Both the position numbers and the translations under genes were made by a program. The notes under the pieces were generated by a model. That model was not told the origin of the DNA. It saw only the letters and a list, made by a program, of their open reading frames with translations, and did no database searches. This document shows, piece by piece, positions 1 through 5,409 of a DNA stretch of 10,938 bases. This DNA comes from Cytophagaceae bacterium (GTDB lineage: Bacteria; Bacteroidota; Bacteroidia; Cytophagales; Spirosomataceae), in NCBI GenBank assembly GCA_027485075.1, contig JAIXRT010000006.1, positions 1 to 10,938 of the forward strand. Direction: 5' to 3'. How positions within the stretch are numbered: the first letter of the stretch is position 1; the number at the start of each line of letters is the position of its first letter.

Positions 1-1133
1 TCCATTCGGATCGTCGGTTTGCGTACGAACAAGCGCAAGAATTGATCGAACATACGGGCGAGGTGACGGATTCGTATGAGCCGATTATCAAACATTTAAA
101 TCAGTTTGCACATATTTTACGCGAAGCTCGTTTTAAAACGGGCTCGGTGAATTTTGAAACGGCGGAGGTTCGTTTTGAATTAGACGCTGATGGCAAGCCA
201 ATTGCCGTGCATCCTCGAATTCGGAAAGATGCGCATAAACTGATTGAAGAATATATGTTATTGGCCAATAAAAAGGTGGCCACGTTTGTCCACGAGATGC
301 GCCAAACAGACCCTCGAAATACCATGGTGTATCGGGTGCATGAGGCGCCTGATCCGGAGAAATTGCGTGTATTCTCGACTTTTGCGAAGAAATTTGGGTA
401 TCAAGTGACGACTGAGCCGAAGCAGGTGAGTCATTCATTTAATAGTTTGATGGAGGCGATTGAGGGAAAAGGGGAAGAGCATGTGTTGCAGAGTTTAGCG
501 GTGCGGACGATGTCCAAAGCGCGGTATAGCACGGATGCGGTGGGGCACTTTGGCCTTGCGTTTCCGTTTTATTCTCACTTCACGAGTCCGATTCGTCGGT
601 ACCCGGATGTGATGACGCATCGTTTGTTACAGCATTATTTGGATGGGGGCGAGTCGCCACAGCGTGCGCCGTTGGAGATTCAGTGTAAACATAGTTCGGA
701 TCGCGAAAAATTAGCGGCGGAAGCGGAGCGTGCATCGATCAAATACAAGCAGGTTGAGTACATGAGTTTGCATGAGCCGCAGGTATTTGACGGCATCATT
801 ACGGGTGTGACGGAGTTTGGTTTATTTGTGGAGATCGGCGATACGTCATGTGAGGGATTAGTTCGCATGGTGGATTTGAATGATGATTTTTACGATTTAG
901 ATAAGGAGAATTACCGGATTGTGGGTAAGTCAAACGGACGCGTATTCACGTTCGGTGACAAAGTCAAAGTGAAGGTTCGCAGTACAAATTTGGCGAAGCG
1001 GACGATTGATTTGGAGATGATCGGGATGCGGAATTCGAATGGTTATGCGAATAATCGTGCGCGTAAACGTGACATGCCGCGTGGCAGTGCGCGCAGTTCA
1101 AAGGTGATTCCGAGGGGAAAGAGGAGGAGGTAA
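1..1133 (+). CDS. rnr: Ribonuclease R, 3' part (5' end outside window)
   Basis: RNase R is a 3'-to-5' hydrolytic exoribonuclease of the RNB (RNase II) family that degrades structured RNA in the cytoplasm. The frame is open from the first full codon at position 3, reading HSDRRFAYEQAQELIE, a typical stretch of the RNB catalytic domain, so the TTG at 42 is an internal codon and not a start. About 376 residues are present, roughly half of the usual 700-800. Seen in order: the LLANKKVA segment, YRVHEAPDPEKL, the hallmark GHFGLAFPFYSHFTSPIRRYPD near positions 540-610, an S1 RNA-binding domain (about 786-1025, FDGIITGVTEFGLFVEI), and a short basic tail ending PRGKRRR. The N-terminal cold-shock domains and catalytic aspartates would lie upstream. 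The stop TAA at 1131-1133 lies just before a repeat array that could form a hairpin in the 3' end of the transcript. Confidence 0.96.
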   Translation, partial: HSDRRFAYEQAQELIEHTGEVTDSYEPIIKHLNQFAHILREARFKTGSVNFETAEVRFELDADGKPIAVHPRIRKDAHKLIEEYMLLANKKVATFVHEMRQTDPRNTMVYRVHEAPDPEKLRVFSTFAKKFGYQVTTEPKQVSHSFNSLMEAIEGKGEEHVLQSLAVRTMSKARYSTDAVGHFGLAFPFYSHFTSPIRRYPDVMTHRLLQHYLDGGESPQRAPLEIQCKHSSDREKLAAEAERASIKYKQVEYMSLHEPQVFDGIITGVTEFGLFVEIGDTSCEGLVRMVDLNDDFYDLDKENYRIVGKSNGRVFTFGDKVKVKVRSTNLAKRTIDLEMIGMRNSNGYANNRARKRDMPRGSARSSKVIPRGKRRR

Positions 1134-1145
1134 GGGGCTGACGCC

Positions 1146-1179
1146 AGTCAGCTAGTCGTCAGTCACTAGTCGCTAGTCG
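1146..1179 (-). repeat. Heptanucleotide array A-left
   Basis: The tetramer AGTC recurs at 1146, 1154, 1161, 1168 and 1175, giving spacings of 8, 7, 7 and 7. Read on the minus strand these are units of the GACTAGN/GACTGAC type. The array is inverted relative to 1236-1284: 1152-1178 pairs with 1243-1269 at 25 of 27 positions, around an A/T-rich core of 64 bases. It lies just downstream of the rnr stop. Confidence 0.85.
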
Positions 1180-1269
1180 AAAAATAATTGTATCTAACTG
1201 AAATTTCGAGTTTAATTCCAAAAAATTACCCGCCGGACTGATGACTAGCGACTAATGCCTGACGACTAG
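1152..1269 (+). terminator. Possible long hairpin after rnr
   Basis: The arms 1152-1178 and 1243-1269 are near-perfect reverse complements (25/27). They lie within 140 bases of the rnr stop and downstream of the minus-strand hicB-like gene, so transcripts from both sides could fold here. No run of T follows the stem directly, so intrinsic termination is an inference; the stem could instead protect mRNA 3' ends. Confidence 0.35.
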
Positions 1270-1284
1270 TGACTGACAACTAAC
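1236..1284 (+). repeat. Heptanucleotide array A-right, seven units
   Basis: Seven 7-bp units in strict phase: gactgat, gactagc, gactaat, gcctgac, gactagt, gactgac, aactaac. Each has a stop codon at unit positions 4-6 (TGA, TAG, TAA, TGA, TAG, TGA, TAA, beginning at 1239, 1246, 1253, 1260, 1267, 1274 and 1281). It is in the same orientation as the array at 1540-1588 and inverted relative to 1146-1179. Its right end forms the last codons and stop of the minus-strand hicB-like gene. Confidence 0.9.
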
Positions 1285-1460
1285 TTGATTTCAAACTTTG
1301 AGCTCTCCGTTAAATACAATTGCAACGCTTCTTGAATATTATCTTCAATCTCTTGAAGATTAGCTCCTGTTGTGTAAACAGGTAATTCATCTACTAAGGC
1401 CGAAAAACCCGTGTCCGATTTTTCTACTACTACGTGGTAGGTAATTACATTTCTCACCAT
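1266..1460 (-). CDS. Short orphan HicB-like protein
   Basis: A 64-residue protein resembling the N-terminal domain of HicB antitoxins: ITYHVVVEKSDTGFSALVDELPVYTTG followed by NLQEIEDNIQEALQLYL. This matches the family plan of a strand pair, a P-x-x-x-x-G turn and a long helix. In HicAB systems HicB neutralises the HicA mRNA interferase. No hicA-sized frame is adjacent on either side, and the DNA-binding C-terminal region found in longer HicB proteins is absent, so a solitary HicB-fold protein of unknown role is the safest reading. Start ATG at 1458-1460 has a purine-rich AAAAAGGA just ahead. The last codons (V-V-S-H) and the TAG stop lie inside the heptad array 1236-1284, so the C-terminus may have been altered when the array arose. 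It is divergent from the TlpA-like gene at 1611. Confidence 0.72.
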   Translation of the reverse strand: MVRNVITYHVVVEKSDTGFSALVDELPVYTTGANLQEIEDNIQEALQLYLTESSKFEIKLVVSH

Positions 1461-1476
1461 GGTCCTTTTTAAAGAA

Positions 1477-1484
1477 CAATTATA
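1477..1484 (-). promoter_or_regulatory. Weak -7-like box ahead of hicB-like gene
   Basis: Read on the minus strand this is TATAATTG, matching seven of the eight positions of the Bacteroidota -7 box TAnnTTTG (all but the first T of TTTG). It lies 17 bases upstream of the start codon. No clear -33 element was found, so this is tentative. Confidence 0.3.
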
Positions 1485-1539
1485 AACATAAATAACTGAT
1501 AATCTGATGGTTATTCATATCTTGACTGAAGTCTAGGAT

Positions 1540-1588
1540 AACTAACGACTAGAGACTAGTGACTGACGACTAGCGACTGACAACTGAC
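1540..1588 (+). repeat. Heptanucleotide array B, seven units
   Basis: Seven 7-bp units in phase: aactaac, gactaga, gactagt, gactgac, gactagc, gactgac, aactgac. Stop codons begin every seven bases at 1543, 1550, 1557, 1564, 1571, 1578 and 1585, rotating through the three plus-strand frames. It has the same length (49 bp) and orientation as the array at 1236-1284, so the two form direct repeats flanking the hicB-like gene. It ends 22 bases before the TlpA-like start codon. A looser relative (gactgaagtctagg) precedes it from 1524. Confidence 0.9.
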
Positions 1589-1598
1589 CACTTTTTCT

Positions 1599-1606
1599 TA
1601 CCTTTA
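1599..1606 (+). promoter_or_regulatory. -7-like box ahead of TlpA-like gene
   Basis: TACCTTTA matches seven of the eight positions of TAnnTTTG and sits where the DUF983 gene has a perfect box in the same context (TTACCTTTG). It ends only four bases before the ATG at 1611, so a start at the usual distance would give an almost leaderless mRNA; that makes this call uncertain. Confidence 0.35.
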
Positions 1607-1610
1607 CCCC

Positions 1611-2990
1611 ATGAAATCCCTACTTACTTTCTTGTTAGCCACCTTCATTTCGCTAACTACCCAGGCTCAATTTCGAATTAAAGTAACTGCCAAAAACACG
1701 GCTGACTCCATCGTTTATGTGCGCACAAGCGTTTATGACGATCAAAATTATGTGCCCAAAGACACCATTTCCCTAAGAAAATCAGGATGGTCTGTCAGCA
1801 AAAAAGCCATCATCGGGGGCATTGGATTTCTATATTTCCCGAAAACTAAAGCAAAAATTTGGATCTGTTTGGACAACAATGATTCGCTATCAGTGAATCT
1901 GTCAGGCCCCGATTATCTAGCGTCAATTCAGACGAAAGACAAGAAAAATAAGCTGTTTTTTGACTACCAACGGATGGAGAGGTCGTTGGCATTTATCGAT
2001 ACCTTATACAAAAAGGAACTAGCGACTGGAAGGAAATTCTCTTATTCAGACCGCGCGGCATTTTTCAAAATGAAGTCGGACAGCCTCACCAAATTCCGCA
2101 CTCAGGCATTAAAACGCTTGAAGCCAACGGACGCTTTGGCGATTCATTTTAAATCCTTGAACGCATTAGACCGTTCCATTCCGGATCGAAAAAATTATGC
2201 CAAACGCGCGGCATTCCTACAAGAAATCCCGCTCAACAATCCTAAATTTCTGTTTACACCTATTTTTAAAGCGACGCTCACGGAGTACATGAGCTATTAT
2301 CCCTTGCAGGCGGATTCGATGCAGGTGGGTATGGATTTGGTTTTAGGCAAATTCAATTGCGATGCGAAAGCTTACCCATATGCGTTTGATTTTTTTGCTC
2401 GATTAATGAAAAATCGGAATATCCAGAACAACACGGAAGGCTATGTGTATTTCTTAACACGTTATGTCAAACAATCCGGTTGTAAATTTTTGCCTGAAAA
2501 ACGCAAAATGGAATTCCTGCAGGAGTTGGATGGTTTAAGTGGTTTGCCATTAAACCAGTTGAGCCCCGCTTTGAGTTTGGCGGATACGACGGGGAAGTCG
2601 ATGGATTTACACAGCTTCGCCAAAGACTACGATTACACGCTTTTGGTGTTTTACGCACCCACCTGCGAGCATTGCCAAAAGGAGGTACCCGAGGTTGAAA
2701 AAGTGCTCAAAATGGCTGAATCAGTGCTTCAATTGAAGATTGGTCGTTATGCAGTCTGCAATGAACCAGGCGTTCCGGATGCCACTTGGAAAGAATTTAT
2801 TGCCAAATATGGCCTCAAAGAAAATTACGCACATGTGACCATGCCTGGCATCACGAAGGAGCGCTTAATCTACGACGCCCTCTCCAATCCTGTTTTTTAC
2901 TTGTTGGATAAGCAAGGACATATCGTGGGGAAAAAATTGGGAGCGGTTACGATCCGGAAGTTTTTTGGGGCAAAACAATCTGGACGCTAG
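1611..2990 (+). CDS. Secreted TlpA-like thioredoxin-fold protein
   Basis: A 459-residue exported protein. Residues 1-19 are a signal peptide (MKSLLTFLLATFISLTTQAQ), with cleavage likely after T-Q-A. The first part after the signal (about 20-120) is rich in short strands and asparagine, resembling the N-terminal beta domains common before TlpA domains in Bacteroidota. A charged, mostly helical region follows (about 125-310). The C-terminal thioredoxin-like domain (about 312-455) carries the redox motif C352-E-H-C355 within FYAPTCEHCQKEVP, and a cis-Pro-type segment SNPVFYLLDKQG late in the fold. TlpA/ResA-type proteins reduce or exchange disulfides in the periplasm, for example in cytochrome c maturation; the partner here is unknown. 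It is a single gene, divergent from the hicB-like gene and convergent with the aldo/keto reductase. Its TAG stop (2988-2990) is formed by the first units of a heptad array, so the final residues S-G-R border repeat DNA. Confidence 0.88.
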   Translation: MKSLLTFLLATFISLTTQAQFRIKVTAKNTADSIVYVRTSVYDDQNYVPKDTISLRKSGWSVSKKAIIGGIGFLYFPKTKAKIWICLDNNDSLSVNLSGPDYLASIQTKDKKNKLFFDYQRMERSLAFIDTLYKKELATGRKFSYSDRAAFFKMKSDSLTKFRTQALKRLKPTDALAIHFKSLNALDRSIPDRKNYAKRAAFLQEIPLNNPKFLFTPIFKATLTEYMSYYPLQADSMQVGMDLVLGKFNCDAKAYPYAFDFFARLMKNRNIQNNTEGYVYFLTRYVKQSGCKFLPEKRKMEFLQELDGLSGLPLNQLSPALSLADTTGKSMDLHSFAKDYDYTLLVFYAPTCEHCQKEVPEVEKVLKMAESVLQLKIGRYAVCNEPGVPDATWKEFIAKYGLKENYAHVTMPGITKERLIYDALSNPVFYLLDKQGHIVGKKLGAVTIRKFFGAKQSGR

Positions 2991-3018
2991 ACGCTAGACG
3001 CTAGACGTTAGACGTCGG
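2983..3018 (+). repeat. Heptanucleotide array C-left, GACGCTA type
   Basis: Five units in phase: gacgcta three times without change, then gacgtta and gacgtcg. TAG begins at 2988, 2995, 3002 and 3009, seven bases apart. The first TAG is the stop of the TlpA-like gene. The last 10 bases (3009-3018) are the exact reverse complement of 3083-3092. Confidence 0.92.
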
Positions 3019-3092
3019 AAAAATTTAATTGGATACTGACCACTGATTACTGGATACTGATTACTGACCACAGGTCTAACGTCCGACGTCTA
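3009..3092. terminator. Possible bidirectional hairpin between convergent genes
   Basis: 3009-3018 (tagacgtcgg) and 3083-3092 (ccgacgtcta) are perfect 10-bp complements, and the pairing continues outward with mismatches through the rest of both flanking blocks. It sits exactly between the stops of two convergent genes, where a hairpin serving both transcripts would be expected. No clean U-tract follows, so termination is inferred. Confidence 0.35.
3033..3074 (+). repeat. Heptanucleotide array C-middle, NNACTGA type
   Basis: Six units in phase: atactga, ccactga, ttactgg, atactga, ttactga, ccacagg. The unit type differs from that of both flanking blocks, but the 7-bp period is the same. Four of the six units contain TGA. 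It is separated from the left block by the A/T-rich stretch 3019-3032, the only part of the intergenic region that is not heptameric. Confidence 0.85.
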
Positions 3093-3115
3093 TAGTCCAA
3101 CGTCTAACGTCCGAC
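3075..3115 (-). repeat. Heptanucleotide array C-right, GACGTTA type
   Basis: On the plus strand the units are tctaacg, tccgacg, tctatag, tccaacg, tctaacg and a partial tccgac. Read on the minus strand these are GACGTTA, GACGTTG, GACTATA and GACGTCG, the same family as 2983-3018 in inverted orientation. The block encodes the last seven residues and the stop of the aldo/keto reductase. Confidence 0.9.
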
Positions 3116-3968
3116 TCGCCTGCAATAAATCATACCAATCCTCGTGATCAAGCGTGATTTGGAATGAATTTACAATATTGCGAATGCGGTTTTCTTCTAG
3201 CGTTCCGATGAGCGGTAGGGCGCCTAATTTCACCAACCACGCAACGGCGATTGATTCGATGTTGGCATGGTATTTCGCTGCTATTTCATTGAGTTTTTTA
3301 CGCAATTTCAACGCACGCTCGTCGGTGCCATGCTCAATCCGGCCACCCGCCAAAGGCGAAGTTGCCAAGGGGCGCATGTATTTTTGTTTGATGTAATCAA
3401 TCGCACCATTATCCAGTGCAGAGGTATTCAACAAGTTCAAATCGATGTGATTGGATACAATTGGAATGTTCAAATAGGAAACCAATAACTGATGCTGATG
3501 CACCGTGAAATCCGATACACCAATGTTTTTAACCTTACCCGATGACTTCAATTTTTCCAAGGCGTGTGCCGTGGCTTCGAGGTCAGAAAGAGGATCTAAT
3601 TGATCCAATAAAAACACGTCCAAATAATCCGTATGTAGATTACGTAACGAATTTTCGACCGATTTCGTGATGTGTTCAGCTGACGTGTTTACGTGATTTA
3701 CGCGAAAATGGGGCGTTGGATTAACGCCACATTTGGAAAAAAGGACGATATCCGAACGCTTAAAAGATTGCTTTGCTAGCACTTCACCAAAACGTTTTTC
3801 GCACGTATAATCTCCGTAACGATCCGCATGATCAAAAGTATTTATGCCTAATTCAAGACATAAATTGACAATTTGCTCCATGTTGCCTTGATCGGCAGTC
3901 CAGCGCCAAAAACCATAAATAGCAGGTGAAACTTTGGGACCGGCATCACTTAAATAGACCTTGTTCAT
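3090..3968 (-). CDS. YdhF-like aldo/keto reductase with altered catalytic His
   Basis: A 292-residue TIM-barrel oxidoreductase of the aldo/keto reductase superfamily, nearest in layout to the E. coli YdhF group (NADPH-dependent carbonyl reduction; natural substrate unclear). Visible motifs: INTFDHADRYGDYTCE with the tetrad Asp46 and Tyr51, FSKCG with Lys79, LRNLHTDYLDVFLL, GKVKNIGVSDF, and the cofactor-loop segment TSPLAGGRI. The fourth tetrad residue, a His in the usual L-x-H-R-P-D motif, is missing: the segment here reads LLDQLDP (residues 120-126), placing Asp122 at the His position. It is the last gene of a minus-strand unit; its ATG overlaps the phosphatase stop as ATGA (3965-3968), implying translational coupling. 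The C-terminus, RTLDVGL, and the TAG stop come from repeat DNA. Fold assignment is firm; activity is uncertain. Confidence 0.9.
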   Translation of the reverse strand: MNKVYLSDAGPKVSPAIYGFWRWTADQGNMEQIVNLCLELGINTFDHADRYGDYTCEKRFGEVLAKQSFKRSDIVLFSKCGVNPTPHFRVNHVNTSAEHITKSVENSLRNLHTDYLDVFLLDQLDPLSDLEATAHALEKLKSSGKVKNIGVSDFTVHQHQLLVSYLNIPIVSNHIDLNLLNTSALDNGAIDYIKQKYMRPLATSPLAGGRIEHGTDERALKLRKKLNEIAAKYHANIESIAVAWLVKLGALPLIGTLEENRIRNIVNSFQITLDHEDWYDLLQASRTLDVGL

Positions 3969-4477
3969 GCGAGTATAACTTGAGAAGCTGTTAATAAATC
4001 GTCGACCAAATGGTTCGCTTTTGTTTCAGTTGCTGGAGGTGCGATGCGAATCGTACGCAGTCCCGCACGCGTTCCAGCGGTAATATCACGTTCATGATCG
4101 CCCACCATCCAGGAGGCTTCCATGTCAATTTTATATTTGGCCGCAGCCTTTTCAATCATCAAGGAACCCGGCTTTCTAGTCAACGAATGACTATCAAATT
4201 TTTCATGGTACGGGCAGAAATAGATATCATCTAATTCAACTCCGGTGCCATCTTGAATCGCCTGATGAATCATCATGACATCTTCCCGGCGGTAAATGCC
4301 TTTGGCAATACCACTTTGATTCGTAATGATCACCAACAAATAACCCGCCGATTTCAAAGCTTTAAGCGCCTCACCTACCCCGGGAGGAATGATGAAATCC
4401 TCCATGCGGTAGACGTAATCGACACGGTCAACGTTCAAGACGCCGTCCCGGTCTAAAAAAATACACTTTTGCTTCAT
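3965..4477 (-). CDS. gmhB: HAD-family phosphatase, GmhB/HisB-N type
   Basis: A 170-residue HAD hydrolase. In the GmhB family the reaction removes the 7-phosphate from D-glycero-D-manno-heptose 1,7-bisphosphate during ADP- or GDP-heptose synthesis for surface glycans; the related HisB domain acts on histidinol phosphate. Motif I is FLDRDGVLN (nucleophile Asp9, acid/base Asp11), motif II is ITNQSG (52-56), motif III is in RKPG (Lys102), and motif IV is VGDHERD (126-131). Of the usual zinc loop, C88-P-Y-H91 is present, but the second pair, C-x-C before R-K-P, is replaced by S-L-T (98-100). No other heptose genes are nearby, so the gmhB symbol rests on family likeness alone. It starts four bases after the membrane-protein stop and overlaps the aldo/keto reductase by ATGA, so the three are probably one transcript. 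Confidence 0.85.
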   Translation of the reverse strand: MKQKCIFLDRDGVLNVDRVDYVYRMEDFIIPPGVGEALKALKSAGYLLVIITNQSGIAKGIYRREDVMMIHQAIQDGTGVELDDIYFCPYHEKFDSHSLTRKPGSLMIEKAAAKYKIDMEASWMVGDHERDITAGTRAGLRTIRIAPPATETKANHLVDDLLTASQVILA

Positions 4478-4481
4478 TAAA

Positions 4482-4919
4482 CTAGAATAAACGACTCCAA
4501 GGGATACGGCTCAAAATCAATACCAATGCCGCCAAAGTGAAAATCAACGCATTTTTATGCTTCGCAGCATCCGCGATTGCCTTTTTGTTTTTGGCATTAT
4601 TTACTGTCGCTAAAACTACCGCGATGATGTTGACTGAAATGTGCTCAACGGCCAATAAACGCGTTGCAGGATCCTTCATCGCCGCACCAAAATCAGCGAA
4701 TGCCGCTGTCGTAACTGGGCTTAAAAAGAAGTAAAGGGCTAAACCGATCAACAATTGCGTGTGCAATGAGATCATAAAAAACAAACCTGCTTTGCGATCT
4801 GAATCTGTAAATAATGAATTATTTGACTGGCCGCGTAACGCACGCACAATCACATTGATACCCAAAATGAACACGACTACGAATAGTGCGATGTGAACGT
4901 TTGTAACAATTGAATACAT
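4482..4919 (-). CDS. Four-helix membrane protein, cytochrome-b-like family
   Basis: A 145-residue inner-membrane protein with four predicted helices: about 5-25, 44-66, 88-110 and 121-140. Histidines sit in or at the ends of three of them (His9 in NVHIALF, His53 in SLHTQLLIGL, His93 in AVEHISVNIIAV). This pattern is shared by an uncharacterised Bacteroidota family often labelled cytochrome b; haem binding is plausible but not shown. The frame extends upstream to an ATG at 4952, but a perfect -7 promoter box (TATCTTTG, minus strand 4949-4942) lies inside that extension. Transcription would start near 4936, so the ATG at 4917-4919 (MYSIVTNVHIALF) is chosen; it also gives an N-terminus that goes straight into the first helix. 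It leads the minus-strand unit with the phosphatase and aldo/keto reductase. Confidence 0.82.
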   Translation of the reverse strand: MYSIVTNVHIALFVVVFILGINVIVRALRGQSNNSLFTDSDRKAGLFFMISLHTQLLIGLALYFFLSPVTTAAFADFGAAMKDPATRLLAVEHISVNIIAVVLATVNNAKNKKAIADAAKHKNALIFTLAALVLILSRIPWSRLF

Positions 4920-4941
4920 GATGATAAGTTTTAGTTTGCTG

Positions 4942-4949
4942 CAAAGATA
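4942..4949 (-). promoter_or_regulatory. -7 promoter box for minus-strand unit
   Basis: TATCTTTG (followed by C) on the minus strand is a full match to the Bacteroidota -7 consensus TAnnTTTG. It lies 22 bases upstream of the chosen start at 4919 and leaves a leader of roughly 17 bases with no Shine-Dalgarno sequence. No convincing -33 TTTG at the usual spacing was found. Confidence 0.7.
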
Positions 4950-5001
4950 CAAAAAGCCTGCGGACCGTGACCTTTGTTACGAATAATCCTCTATTTTTCT
5001 T

Positions 5002-5009
5002 TACCTTTG
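5002..5009 (+). promoter_or_regulatory. -7 promoter box for DUF983-LptFG-EamA unit
   Basis: TACCTTTG fully matches TAnnTTTG and lies 22 bases upstream of the ATG at 5032, the same distance as the divergent box at 4942-4949. The nearest TTTG upstream (4973-4976) is 25 bases away, longer than the usual -33 spacing, so only the -7 element is called. Confidence 0.7.
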
Positions 5010-5031
5010 GCCCACATTTTACCCCAAAAAT

Positions 5032-5409
5032 ATGTCGAATTCATCCGGTTTAAAGGCGGCCATCAATGCGCGTTGCCCTCAATGTCACGAAGGCCGTTTA
5101 TTCAAATTCAAATGGTGGAATATCTTCAATTTTGCCCAAATGGAGGATAAATGTTCAGCATGCGGCATGCGTTACGAGGTAGAACCCGGATTTTTCTACG
5201 GCGCCATGTACATTTCGTATGCGTTCACCGTAGGAATCATGCTGGTGGGCGGGCTAGTTATTTATCACGGATTCAACGATCCCGATGCCATGGGCTATGT
5301 GATCCCGATCACCACCATTTCGCTAGCTTTAGTTCCTGCGAATTTCCGCATTTCCCGAGTGATTTTTATACATTTGTTTTCAGGCGTCAGCTACCGTCCT
5401 AATAAATGA
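5032..5409 (+). CDS. DUF983 zinc-ribbon membrane protein
   Basis: A 125-residue protein of the DUF983 family, function unknown. A four-cysteine zinc-ribbon-like head, C15-P-Q-C18 and C41-S-A-C44 (in RCPQCHEGRLF and DKCSACGMRYE), is followed by the family signature EPGFFYGAMYISYAF and two membrane helices (about 57-78 and 88-107, then FRISRVIFIHLF). The cysteine head probably faces the cytoplasm. Its stop overlaps the permease start as ATGA (5406-5409), so the two are likely co-translated. The pairing with an LPS-export permease hints at an envelope role, but that is inference from position. The start is set by the promoter box 22 bases upstream. Confidence 0.92.
   Translation: MSNSSGLKAAINARCPQCHEGRLFKFKWWNIFNFAQMEDKCSACGMRYEVEPGFFYGAMYISYAFTVGIMLVGGLVIYHGFNDPDAMGYVIPITTISLALVPANFRISRVIFIHLFSGVSYRPNK

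Noticed and set aside
42..44. TTG as a start codon for the RNase R reading frame
   Set aside because: The frame is open back to position 3 and the residues before it (HSDRRFAYEQAQE) are conserved RNB-domain sequence, so this is an internal leucine in a gene cut by the window edge.
1134..1540. A hicA toxin gene next to the hicB-like gene
   Set aside because: No frame of about 60 codons with HicA features was found in the flanking spacers, which are mostly repeat DNA full of stop codons.
1146..1588. CRISPR array
   Set aside because: The repeats are 7-bp units in direct contact with no unique spacers of constant length and no cas genes nearby.
2018..2028. Heptad-like actagcgactg inside the TlpA-like coding region, identical to 1569-1579
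   Set aside because: Only eleven bases, single copy, in frame and without further units; chance similarity cannot be excluded.
4973..5009. -33 TTTG element for the DUF983 promoter
   Set aside because: The spacing to the -7 box is 25 bases, outside the usual range for Bacteroidota promoters.
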